Origin: Isochrysis galbana
Lineage: Eukaryota; Haptophyta; Isochrysidales; Isochrysidaceae
Assembly: GCA_018136815.1 (NCBI GenBank)
Contig: CM030938.1
Span: 1,896,202 to 1,960,201 of the forward strand
Direction of reading: 5' to 3'
DNA length: 64,000 nucleotides
Shown in pieces: positions 51,838 through 62,251 of the stretch (position 1 is the first letter of the stretch; each line of letters opens with the position of its first letter). The notes below the pieces were generated by a model. It had not been told where the DNA came from. It searched no databases and worked only from the letters and a program-made list of their open reading frames with translations. The translations under genes were made by a program, and so were the position numbers.

Positions 51838-54800
51838 ATGCCGCCGCCCGTCGCGCTGCTCCTCGAGGGGGGGGAGAGACTCACATCCTCCGCACTCTCC
51901 TCACTCGGATGGTACCGCCTCGACGCCAGGAAGGTGGGAGGCAGGCCCGTCTGGCGGCACGCTGTCCACTCGGACCGCTGGCTTGCTTTCGACGGCGAGG
52001 CGTGGCTCTGCCAGACGACGGACTGCCTGGGCCAGGCACGCGGGATGCTGCAGCTGCCAGACCCCAAATGTCTCTCCCCCGACCAGTCGCTCATGCCTTG
52101 GAAGTCGCCCAAGGAGTACTCGTCGACCGGGTGGACCGTGCAGCCCAGTCTCACGTGCGTTGCGAAGACCGACGCAGAGCTTGCTGCAGCAATGCGGCCG
52201 CCCGTCGCACTCCTCCTCTCTTGCTCGCGCGACCTGCCGCTCGATGTCGCCGTCGATTGTCTTGGCTGGTATCGTCTCAGTCTAAAGCCTCTGGGCGAGT
52301 GGACAGAACTGCCCGCCGACGCGCGCGAGAAGCACCCGAACCTCGCTGCCTCGCCGGTCTGGACGCACGTCGTGCATGAGGACCGGTGGATCTCGTGCTC
52401 GGACTCGGGCTGGTGGGCGCAGGAAAAGCGCAATTTGGGTACCAGCGTAGGCTGGCTCCAGCTCCCGTGTCTCTCCTCTCCAGCGCCGCCAGCCTCGTTC
52501 CAACAGTGGAAGATGTGGGACGGCAAGGCGTGGCTAACGCAGCCGCTCATCGAATGTAAAGCCAAGACAGAGGCGCAGCTCAAGCGCGCCTTGGCACCAC
52601 ACCCTGCCCTCCTTCTCGACTGTACCGAGACCCTTTCATCGCAGGCCGCGTCCGACCTTGGCTGGTGCGCCCCTCTACCTTGCACTGCGCGTACTTTGAC
52701 CCAGCGGCCCAGCCTGCCGCGGGTCGGTCTTGTGGAGGCACGGCGTTCGGACGCACTGCGCCCCCGCGCGCTAGGCACAATGACGGTGTGCCGCCTCGGC
52801 CCCTTGAGCCCATCCCCCTCCGGCTATTCTATAGGTATCGGTTGACCGACCGACGCGTGAGCGGTCGGCCAGTGTGGCGTCACGCCGTGCACTCGGACCG
52901 ATGGCTCGCCTTCGACGGAGCCAGGTGGCTATGCCAGCTCACAGATTGTAAGCAACCAGCCCGTCTGCCGTCCCTGCCGCCCTTGGGGCGGGCCCATGCT
53001 TTGAGAGCGACACCGCTAGAACCCCACGTCTCTTTCGTCACTGGTGACTGCGCGGCAAAGAGGCCGATCGGATGGACCATTACCACCCTCGCTCTGTACC
53101 GACCCTCTACCCCTTGATATTCGGCTACATACAACAGGTCTAGGGCAGTCCAAAGGCATGCTTCAGCTCATCGACGGCTCTTGTGTCTCGCCCGATGCCT
53201 CCAGACAGGCAAGCTCCACCCGCGCTACCGCGTGGGCAAAATCCACCGACGCTACCACGCGTCCGCCATAGAGTCCGGCACGCCGACACGCGGACGCACC
53301 CATGCCCCTGAGGCCCCCTTGCCCACGTCTGCCACTCACCCCAGTTCTGCCTGCTCGCGTCATCTCCAGATCTGGAAGGCATGGGATGGCAAGCGTTGGG
53401 ACGACCAGCCTGCCCTCCGCTGCACCGCACACACGGAGGCCGCCCTAGAGGTCGCGCGCACCCCTCCACCTGCGCTCCTTCTTGAGTGCTCCAAGACGCT
53501 CGGTCTTGACTCCACTGCCGCTTGCTTGGGTTGGTATCGGCTGACGCCGGATCCCCGGCCTAAGGAGGAGCGGGGAAGTGGTAGCGGCGGCGCCTCGAGT
53601 GCTGGTGCTGCGACCTCTTCCGACACCGAGACTTCTGAAGGGTCGTCGTCGAGTGGGAACAGCAACGGCGATGTCGCACGGCCGTTCTGGGTGCACACCG
53701 TGCACGAGGACCGTTGGATCGGCTTCGCCGATGCGTCATGGTGGTGCCAAGGGAAAGCCAATCTAGGCGATGCCAAGGGATGGCTCCACTTACCGTGTGT
53801 ATCTTGCTTCACCCCACCAGGGTCCAGGCAGGTAAGTTTGTTGCGGCGGTGTCTTGCCGGAATCTGCGTCGGGCCCGTCGCTTCCCTCGCATTCGGCGCG
53901 CATCACTCACTCCGGCCTTGCCTCTCTCAGGCGTGGCGGGTCTGGGATGGCAAGGCGTGGACCGCGCAGCCTTTAGTCCGCTGCCACGCCAGAACTGCTG
54001 CGGAGCTCGCCGCGGCGCTCACCCCACCGCTGGCCCTCCTCATCGAGGGAGGGCGCCGCCTGCATCCAGGCGCCTCCGCGTGCCTCGGATGGTACAACCT
54101 TGTCTCTGAAAACCCTGGCGACGGCAGCGGCAGCGTCGCACGGCGGATTAATCGTCGGCCCATCTGGAAGCACGCGACGCACCCCGATCGTTATATCGCC
54201 TTCGATGGGGTGGCGTGGCTCGCTCAGGAGAAGGTCAACCTAGGGAGGGCTGACGGCTGGCTGGAGCTCTTCGACGCCGGGTGCATCTCGCCCGACCTCT
54301 CTGCGCAGGTGCGGCCGCACGGAGTCTCGACCAAAGCATCTCCGAGTGCTCACACGAAGCACGCCGTGCTGAATCTGACCACAGCATTTCTCGGAGTGCT
54401 CACACGGAGCATGTTGCGTGCGTGTTACGCCGCTAGATACATACGAGCAACTGCGCGCTGCTTCGCCCCGCAATGCCCGCCTGACACCTTGACGTGCACC
54501 TTCACTATAGGTGTGGAACGCTAGCGATGGTAAGGACGGATGGCCTGCACAGCCAACCATTACTTGTCGCCGACCCACTGAGGCGGAGGTTGCGGCGGAG
54601 GCAGTAGCGGCGTCGCTTCTCGCAGAGGAGGAGGCGGCGTCGGCGCGCAACGCGCGCAAGAAAGCGGCCAAGAAAGCCAAGAAAGGTGCCAAGAAATCCG
54701 CTGCCGCGGCGGCGGCAGAGGCCGAGGCGGAGAGTGCAGAGGTGGCAGCGGCTGCCGCTGCCGCGGCGGCTGCGCGGGGGGCACGCGCTGGTGCCAAGGG

Positions 54801-57105
54801 AGATGGCGCTAGCGGCGCCCACGGGGTCGCGGCTGCCGGTGGTGGTCAAGGTGCGGCAGCTGACGATGGACCCACAGTTGATCGACCGGCGCGGGCCCCG
54901 GCCGCCGCGGCGTCGCCAGTGGTGTATGGCAATGATGGCGATAGCCCAACGCAAGGCTTGCCGAAGGTGGCCGCCACTGGGATGCGTGTGGTACTCCACT
55001 CGCTCGTGGGCCGGCCTGAGCTAAACGGCCGCCATGGGCTGGTCCTCTCGTACGACTCGATTAAGATGCGCGCTGGCGTTAAAGTTGAGGGAGAAGAGAG
55101 ACCGCTGGCCCTAAAGATTGGCAACTTGACACCGGCGCCGGCGGACGCCAATCAAGGCGGTGCGCACTTGGGAGATGGAGCCACTCGCGCGGCATCCGAT
55201 CATTGTGAGGGCGCCGACCGGAACGCAGCCGATGCCACGAAACCGGGCGCTCATGCCGCATACATTGATGCAGCTGCACAAAACGGCCCCCAGAACGGAA
55301 CCGGCACGGTGCGAACGCCGCCGCCACCGCCGCCGCCGCGCGAGCTTGCAAGGGCTAGCGACGACGATCAAAGCGCGAGCGATAGTGAGGACGAGGCAGA
55401 GAAGGAGCAGGCGGCGGAGCGTGCGGCGGCCGCCGAGCGCGAGGCCGCTGAGCGTGCCGCTTCCGAGCGTGCAGCATTGGAGGCTCAGATAGAAGCGGAG
55501 AAGGCAGCACGGCGCGAGGCCGCCGAGCAGGCGCGGAAGGCGGCGGCAGAGGCAGCGGAGGCAGCGAAAGCGGAGGCCAAATCTCGGGCTGCTGCCCAGG
55601 CGAAGGCGGCAGCCCGGAGGGCGGAGGCGGACCGCGTTCAAAAGGAGGAGGCACGCTTGAAAGCTGAGAAGCGAGCTCGTCGTGAAGCGGCAGAGGAGGC
55701 GCGGAAAGCCGCTGCGCGCGCAAAAGCGGAGGAGAAGGTTCGGGCTGAAGTCGAGGCAGCGGCAGAAGCAGCACGGCTGAGGGCGGCAGAGGAACGCAAG
55801 GAGGCGGAGGCAGCGGCGAAACGGAAAGCCGAAGCTTCCAGAGCCGAGGCTGCTATAAGACGTGAGGCCAATGCGGTGGCGGCGCGCAGGGAGGCGGAGG
55901 CGGCAACAGCGCGACGGAACGCGACTGCGGCCGCTGAGGTTGCGACGAGGGAGGCCGAGGCAACAGCCACAGCTCGACGTGAGGCTGATGCAGCGACAAC
56001 GCGGCGCGAAGCGCCTCAATCGCGCACCCTGCCATTACGAGATCCTCCCCCGCCGGCACCGGTCGCTGACGGAAAATCATCTGATCGTGTGCTAACTGCA
56101 TCAGCAGTTGAGGCCGAGCTGGTTGCCGAGGCGGCAGCGAGAAGCTCGCGTGCCGCGGCCGCACGTGCAGCTGTCGAGCGAGAGACAGACGAGGATGCGC
56201 TTGAGCTCTTCGGGTTGGTCGAAATGGCAAGACTTGAGCTCGAGGAGGAGTGCCGCGCGGAAGAGGCGGGAGGTGGAACACCAGCTATTGGGCGCGTTGC
56301 CGCAGTCGCCGCGCCATTTGTCCCAGATGCAGCCTTCGCACAAGAGGCCTTCGCACCGGATTACGGGCCGTCCGATTTTGCACCTGCTGAGTGCACCAGC
56401 GAATACTGCGGTGACTATGCGCCACACTTCCAGGGCTCGGCGAGCGTCTCTTCGGAGTATGTGCCGCCCGAGTTCGCCGCAGGCTTTTTGCCCCGAGACT
56501 ATGGCGGCGACTATGTTGGGGAATTCACGCCGGATTTTGGCGCTGATTTCGGCGCCGACGCACCGCCCCTGGCTCATCTCGGTAGCAGGGTTTTATCCTC
56601 CCGTCCCCCGACGGGCGCTCTGCCGCCCCCAGCTGTGCTGCGAGGGGCTTCATGGGGGCCCGCTGGCAGCACTGCCACTGTGTCGCCGCCACGTCCCGCG
56701 AACCGTCAATATAGTGGGCCTCTTACAGGTTCGCCTGCGAGAGCGCAACAAGGACCGCCGCCACCCCCGCCGCATGGTCCGCCGCCACAGCTGATGCACG
56801 GGCAGCCTCATCACCTGGCAATGTCGCACGCACCTTCTCATGCCCCTCTCTCGAGAGCTGTACCGCCTAGGCCGCCTCGCCCTGGACCCAATCGGACTCT
56901 AGCCGACGGCGCATCCGCAGCTATTGACGACGCCACGGCGGGAGGGCTCGTCGCCAAAGCTGCACGTATTCGCACGGCGCTCGGCTTGGCGGAGGCCCCT
57001 ATCCCTGCCATCCTGGAGCGTGCGGGCGCCACGATCGGAATGCGGCCTGCAGGTGGGCTCGTCCAACAAGCTGATGCCCTTTCGTGGGCTATTTTCGGCG
57101 AGTGA
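51838..57105 (+). CDS. 1481-aa protein with five Trp-rich repeat domains and coiled coil
   Basis: Six exons: 51838-52664, 52835-52947, 53138-53208, 53370-53831, 53931-54308, 54511-57105. All junction phases agree; the intron at 53209 starts GC. The N-terminal 640 residues are five tandem domains of ~110-150 aa. Each runs (V/A)ALLLE.., GWYRL, a variable loop, (R)PVWRHAVHSDRWLAFDG, W.CQ, LG.A.GWLQL and C.SPD, then W..WDGKAWTAQP, C.A.T.A.L..A..PP. Approximate spans are 1-120, 121-255, 256-371, 372-523 and 524-617, plus a terminal VWNASDGK remnant. The GRPVW..H..W core resembles a short motif common in algal and stramenopile proteins, but I cannot name the full domain. Next: Ala/Lys-rich 637-710; a small beta-domain near 774-820 (GRPELNGRHGLVLSYD, LKIGNLTPA); an Ala/Glu/Arg coiled coil ~905-1115; an Asp/Tyr/Phe-rich DYGGDYVGEFTPDF region; Pro-rich 1361-1411; and a compact helical end. 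No signal or membrane segment. It looks like an intracellular scaffold; function unknown. Confidence 0.82.
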
Positions 57106-57824
57106 GAGCAGTCAAGCATGGAAATCTTGGATGCTTGTGGTGAGTGTTTCCTATCGATGGCCTTAACTGAAATTTGAGCTGCATGCCCAATCGACACCGC
57201 AGCCCCAAAGTCGAATGTCTCTCTGGCTTGCTCACGCCAGCCATGTTGGCCATTTCGTCATACTTTTCAATCGTTGTTCTTGCAATGTGTACGGCGTGCG
57301 CCTACCGATGCTACCCCCCTCTCTCCCCCTTTCCTCCACCGCTCCCTGTGGGCGAGCTGTTGGCGTCGTTTATAAGCGCGACTATGCTCATCATTATGCG
57401 GTTCTTGGACCGGACTGCCACACGGCAGTCTCGGTCGTCGAGCACTCCATCACTTGCATGCGATTGCTATCGCCTTCTAGAGGAGCCGCGCCCGAACCTG
57501 TCTCTTAGGCCTTGGCACGAGCGAAGGCGACGTCAAACTTCGCACCGTGCCAACGCACAGATCACCACGAACTGACTTATCATCGCGCTAGCGTGCATCT
57601 CTTCATTGCTCTGCACGGCCCCTCCTTGCGTGCCGGGCGTCCTCCCGAATGACAAGTTGAAAGTCGTCCCTTGATCCCTTGATGATTCGTAATGATGTCC
57701 CCTAACTCAATTCGCATAAGCGATGAGCAATGATGAATTTGCGCTCCCTAGTTACTTATCCATAAAAGATGCGGCGGCATGAGCTATAATACTGATACTG
57801 GTATGTGTTTCATGGTTCAAATAC
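57106..57824. other. Spacer, no supported gene
   Basis: ORFs at 57174-57575 and 57215-57508 overlap in different frames without domains. Probably 3' UTR of the preceding gene plus spacer. Confidence 0.5.
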
Positions 57825-58390
57825 AACCTACTTTTACTTTTATAAGTGGGGGTCAATGGGGGCCTCGCGCCCCCTCACTCCATCGCACACACCCTCCCGC
57901 GGCAGACGGCAGACTCCTGGGTGGGCCCGTACAACCAACCTTAGCCCCTGCCCTCTGGCAGCGCGGTTGCGCAATCATCATTCTGGCCTAGACCCCCATG
58001 TGGGCGCGGGCCGCGATTCGCACTCTCGCATGCCCATGCTGGGCCTGCCCAAGAGCTGACTCCCCCCCATCCCCGGTCGCCAGGCATACAAGGGCCTCTG
58101 GGCGGCTCCCATGGCCGCCGAGGGCCGAGCGTGGGAGAGGCAGGGGGGGCCAGGGGCAGGGGCTGAGCCCCAGCCTCCATTGCCCCCTGAGCTGCCCTTG
58201 CTGGCCGGCCTCTGCCCTCTGGGACCCCCCAACCCCCAATAGGACCTTTGAGAGCAGGTTATGGCGCGCCGCATGGCGACGCGCCGCATGAAGAGCGCTG
58301 GGAGAGAGTGGAGAGAGGGAGAGGGAGGGGTTTGCGTCCCCCCGGATGCGAGTGCGCGATGAGAAATGGGCCCCGTTTGCGTTAGCAAAT
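57825..58390 (+). repeat. Family A dispersed repeat, variant copy
   Basis: CCTACTTTTACTTTTATAAG, GGGGGTCAATGGGGGCCTCG, TGGGTGGGCCCGTACAACCA, CCCCCATCCCCGGTCGCCAG, GGGAGAGGCAGGGGGGCCAG and TATGGCGCGCCGCATGGCGA are shared with 16245 or 27598. It ends CCCGTTTGCGTTAGCAAA, the same hairpin as the 27598 copy but cut before the final CGG. Confidence 0.75.
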
Positions 58391-58595
58391 CGATGAGTAC
58401 ATCCGATTCCAGCTGTCGTCTGGCGTGAATGGGAGTGCATTTCGATGTACTTTGTAGACTAGTGCTCTTCCATTCTCCTCCGGGTAGGAGTTCTGACCAA
58501 GAGTCCTTTGTATTTGTATTTGTCCACGCACTACTTGATTAGCACGCAATGAACTTTGATCCACCTGCCACCTGGAAATACATCCCTTAATAAAA

Positions 58596-58734
58596 TATTC
58601 TCGCCGTGCACGCGGCCATGGCCTCCCCTACCTCTCCCTCGCTGGCCCAACCGGCGCTCCAGGGGCCAGTGGGGAAATATGTAGAACGTTTCCGTGAGAG
58701 TAGTGGGTCGAGGGCCGCGTGCACGGCGAGAATA
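58596..58734. repeat. Foldback element with 22-bp perfect inverted repeats
   Basis: Left arm 58596-58617 begins TATTCTCGCCGTGCACGC; right arm 58713-58734 is its exact complement. The 95 bp between contain CTACCTCTCCCTCGCTGGCC and GTAGAACGTTTCCGTGAGAG. The right half resembles the 3' end of family A (GTCCACGGCCGCGTGTGCGG, GAGACTATTAA), so it may be a minimal derivative. Confidence 0.75.
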
Positions 58735-59078
58735 CTAAGAGAAATTTATTCTAAGGATGTATTCCCGTCTCTCCTCCACCTCCGACAAGATCATTCACTC
58801 AGAGCTTGCCCGTTTGCAAATGACACCCTTTGTATAAAACAAAGTGATTGTCAGGCAAGAGACCAGGCAACCTGCGCCGTCATCAGCCTCTAGCAAACTC
58901 TTGATGGGCACTCTTGGTTCGAAAGCTATCTGGCTTTGATGAGCAACTTCGAATCAATAGGGAGCTGCAGATAAAGCCGTGAGGCCGTTCAAATACCGAG
59001 GAGTTGTGTTGCGATGCCCGAACGCTGGCATGGCGCACTGCAATTATGCAAATCGATCGTCGTAAACGAGCAGGTGGC
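58735..59078. other. Spacer, no supported gene
   Basis: I see no coding or structural signal beyond possible 3' UTR of the small - strand gene. Confidence 0.4.
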
Positions 59079-59379
59079 TCAATGTGATGCTTTTGAAGCC
59101 AGCTCCTTCGCCTTCAGCTCCCCTTCGTATCGCGCTTTGGCCGCTTGCATCTGAACACAGGTAGGGCAGACGCTGAGCACCGCGGCTGAAGTAGTGCATA
59201 AGTTGGAGACAAGGGCGCAGACTGTGACTTCGCAAGCATAAGGTCTGGCCCAGAAGGCTCACCGTCCGCTCCACCGTTGGGTCAACTGCGATTTTGAGGA
59301 TGCGCTCAAGGTTGGAGACAGCAAGAAGTGTGCAGCCAAAGAGGAAAGAGTAGCCGAACAGGCCGGGCTGATATCCCAT
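59079..59379 (-). CDS. Predicted 62-aa single-pass membrane protein, two exons
   Basis: Model: exon 1 59379-59263 (MGYQPGLFGYSFLFGCTLLA, then VSNLERILKIAVDPTVERT), donor ACG|GTGAGC, acceptor CCTGTGTTCAG, exon 2 59150-59079 (MQAAKARYEGELKAKELASK, then ASH). Phase is preserved, and the acceptor has a pyrimidine-rich lead. The product would have one hydrophobic segment near the N-terminus and a short charged, helical cytosolic or matrix tail, like small accessory subunits of membrane complexes. I do not recognise it. The unspliced frame gives a 111-aa protein with an unlikely Ser/Arg-rich end, which is why I prefer the spliced model. A missed upstream exon is possible. Confidence 0.4.
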
Positions 59380-60503
59380 GCTTGCCCTACGAGCGACAAA
59401 CGTGCGATCCGCATTGTGAGTGCGTCACGGGAGAGACAGGGGGAAAGGGGAGGACAGGAAAGAGAGGAAAAGATGCTGCGGCGCTGTTGGCAGCGCGAGT
59501 GGTGGTCCTGTAGTCTCACGGGTTAGCGGTGAAGTCTGATGAGGGAGTTATGCGCGAGGAGAGCAAGAAGATGTGCAGAAGCGGAAAGGGCGGGGAGCGG
59601 ACGCAGGCGGGGGGCTTGGGGGAGGGGGGAAGGGGAGGGGGGAAGCGAGGGCGAGGGGAAGGGGAGGCAGCGCCCACCGCACCGCGCTGGCGTGAGTAGA
59701 GCCGCGCTGGGTGGCTAGGGCCCCCTGCGATATCTCTGGAGGCGACGATCTTCCCCCCCCCACCACCGGTATCGGGTTCCCTCTTCTCACATCCACCCCG
59801 CCATCGCTCCATCTCCCATCTCCCATCAGCAATCGCACGGGCCCTTTGCCGGAATCTGGACCTCCCCGGCCCCTCCCCTCCCCATGGAACAAGTCCGCGC
59901 AACAATAAATAATACACCCTGACCTCAATTAAGTTTATGCTTAGGTCACCCAGTCACCCATGGTCCATGGTGGATGGTGGGGCACAGAGGCCAAATACAT
60001 ATGACATATGTATTATTTGGCTGTATGTGAAGCGCATCATGGGTTGTAGGCCTCGAATGTATTTGAAATGTATTTTTGGCCGGAGGCCAAATACATATGT
60101 ATTTGGCTGTATTTGCAGGCCCCAACACTGTATTCCCCATCCAGGGGCACAAGCACAAGCTCAGGCTCACAAGTTGCAAGTTGCAAGTTGTGCACAAGCC
60201 ACAAGCCCCACAGCCACAGCCCACGTCTCACGTCTCCACCTACTAGCCCGGTCACTCACGCTTTACGCTTTACAACGCCTTTTTTCCACCTCCCTCGGGT
60301 GTCCAAGGATTCCCCAGGGTTCCCCCTTACCTGCCCCCCTCCCCTCCTCCCCTCCCCCCCTCCGCGACCCCCTTGTGTCCTTGTGTCCCTCCTTGTTGTT
60401 GTTGCGAGTCGTATGGGGAGAGGCAACCCACGTGTCTACCCCCGCGGTATCTGTCCCCCTCCTTGTTCCCCCCGGCCGGTATCCATCCCCCCAGCGTCGG
60501 GCG
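59380..60503. other. Spacer with AT-rich palindromes; 5' region of methyltransferase gene
   Basis: Purine tract 59580-59660. AATTAAGTTTATGCTTAGGTC at 59927 resembles the start of family A. GCCAAATACATATGTATTTG, with final GC, forms a perfect 22-bp palindrome at 60086-60107; an interrupted relative lies at 59989-60022. CT/C-rich DNA at 60290-60370 and 60440-60490 leads to the ATG at 60504. Confidence 0.55.
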
Positions 60504-62251
60504 ATGGCAGTAGGCGCGTCGTCCTCCGCCTCTCCGTCTCCCGCAGCCCCGCCCCACCTGCTGCGCTCGGCAGGGCCGCCGGAGGCGGCGCGCGCGCTCG
60601 AGGCGGCTTTGTTCGCCCAGTGGTGCCCCTCCCGCACTGCGCGCCACCCGCTCGGCGGATTCTACAAGTACCCTGCCGCCTTACGGCCGCAGGCAGCAAA
60701 GGAGCTGCTCTCTCTCCTCCCTCCCGGCAGGCTGCTCGACCCCTTCTGCGGATCAGGCGGCTCTCTTCTCGAGGCGCTTATCTCTGGACGGAGTGCTATT
60801 GGCAACGACTCCTCGCCTCTCGCCCTGTTTGTCGCGCTCCATCAGACACTGCGGCCGCAGGCAGAGTGGGCAGAGGGGCTCCGCCGTGCTGCACGTGAGG
60901 TGGCGGACAAGGTGAGGGCACAGCGCAAGGCGGCGCACTTGGCTGCTGCGGTGGCGGCGGCCAAGGCAGCCGAGGCGGCTGCTGATGCGGCGGCCAAGGG
61001 CAAGCTCGCGCCTCCGACGCCTAAACGAGCACGATCCGGCCGGCATCTCCAATGGCAGGCGCTCGCGACCCAAGTGCGTGAGGCAGAAGCGCGGATGGCT
61101 CAGGACGATTCGTTCATCGTCTGGAGTCAAGGCCAGAAACCGACACCGCTGTGGTTCTGCCTCGCAGTGGCCATACAACGTGCAGCGCACGACAAGACTG
61201 AGCCGCCCACGCTCCTGGTGGAGACTGTCGACGAGTATTGTAATGGCACAGAAATCTTGGAATCGCTTGCTCCCTCCTCCACTCTACCACCCCCATTGCT
61301 GATCCATTCCGACGCTCGCACTCTCGAGCGTGCACGGGCTGGCGGCAGCATCGACGCCATATTGACCTCGCCGCCCTATCCTGGTGTGTACGACTACCTG
61401 AGCCTCGCACGCGAGGAGCGCACGCGGCTCGCAATGCGGTCTCGAAGCGGTGGGCGAAGTCGCAAAGCGCGGGGCGCGCGCCTCACGGCTGGCGGTGCAG
61501 TGGCTGGAGGAGAAGGACAGGGTGGGCCGGCGCTCATGGGCCTTGATGCTGTGCCGATCGGAAGGAGCTGGCCTGAGGGCTGGCGATCCGAGCACGAGAT
61601 GGGAGCACGCAAGGCGAGGCGCCGACGACCCGACGTGTTCGCAAGAGAATGGCAAAGAGACCAAGAGGCGTGGCTAGCAGCAGCCCGACGATGCCTTAGA
61701 AGCGGCGGAATGGCGGCGGTGAGAGATCTATGGCACGGGACTGTGGGTAGGGCACGCACGCAAAGGCGGGCGGATTGATAGGATGTTGTCGCATCCTGCA
61801 TTACCAAAGGCCCCTTCAAGCCTCGCGAGGCTCTTCCGTGCTTGCAATGATGCCTTTGAAACGAGGGGTGGGATTGGTTTGGGCTCTATGCACTAGGCGA
61901 TCCAGCCTCGCGAGGCTCTTCCATGCTGGCACTGGTAACCGATTATCGAGGCGCCGGATTGGTCAGGGCTACATGCACCGGGCGACCTGAAACCCCAAGT
62001 TGTCTTTCCGCTCGCTTTCTCCACTTCACACTCATCTCATGATCAAGACTTTCCCCTTGATTTCGCCTTGCTCTCAGATTGTCATTGGTGACGGCGACGG
62101 AATAGACACACTCGAAAGCACTTGCATGGCAGCGGAGGCTGTTGGGCTGGAGCTGAGTGCGAGCGCGACAATATCTTCTAATCTTCCCGCAGGGATGCGC
62201 GCCGAAGGAAACAGGAGGACGGAGCACGCCATCTTGCTGCGCGCCCCTTAG
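60504..62251 (+). CDS. TSPPY-type amino-methyltransferase, two exons
   Basis: Class I SAM-dependent methyltransferase of the kind that methylates exocyclic amino groups in DNA or RNA. Exon 1 60504-61718, donor GCG|GTGAGA, acceptor TGCTCTCAG, exon 2 62078-62251; 462 aa, phase 0. SAM motif RLLDPFCGSGGSLLEALISG, then AIGNDSSPLALFVA, lies at about residues 75-110; the catalytic TSPPYPGVYDYLSLAREER at about 289-307. Exon 2 supplies the later conserved strand, VIGDGDGIDTLE after RRCLRSGGMAA|I, which confirms the splice. The order (SAM motif before SPPY) resembles bacterial DNA modification methylases with TSPPY, and also the Trm11-like tRNA methylases, although those use DPPY. Between the motifs is an Ala/Lys-rich insertion (about 140-190). 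No signal peptide or target-recognition domain is obvious. DNA N4-cytosine or RNA substrate cannot be decided here. Confidence 0.75.

Noticed and set aside
51270-52379. Pro/Ser-rich ORF overlapping the start of the repeat-domain gene
   Set aside because: Composition artefact of the CT/C tract, then an out-of-frame reading of exon 1.
54240-56577. Long - strand ORFs inside the last exon of the repeat-domain gene
   Set aside because: Shadows of Ala/Glu/Arg codons; the + strand model is supported by splice phases and repeats.
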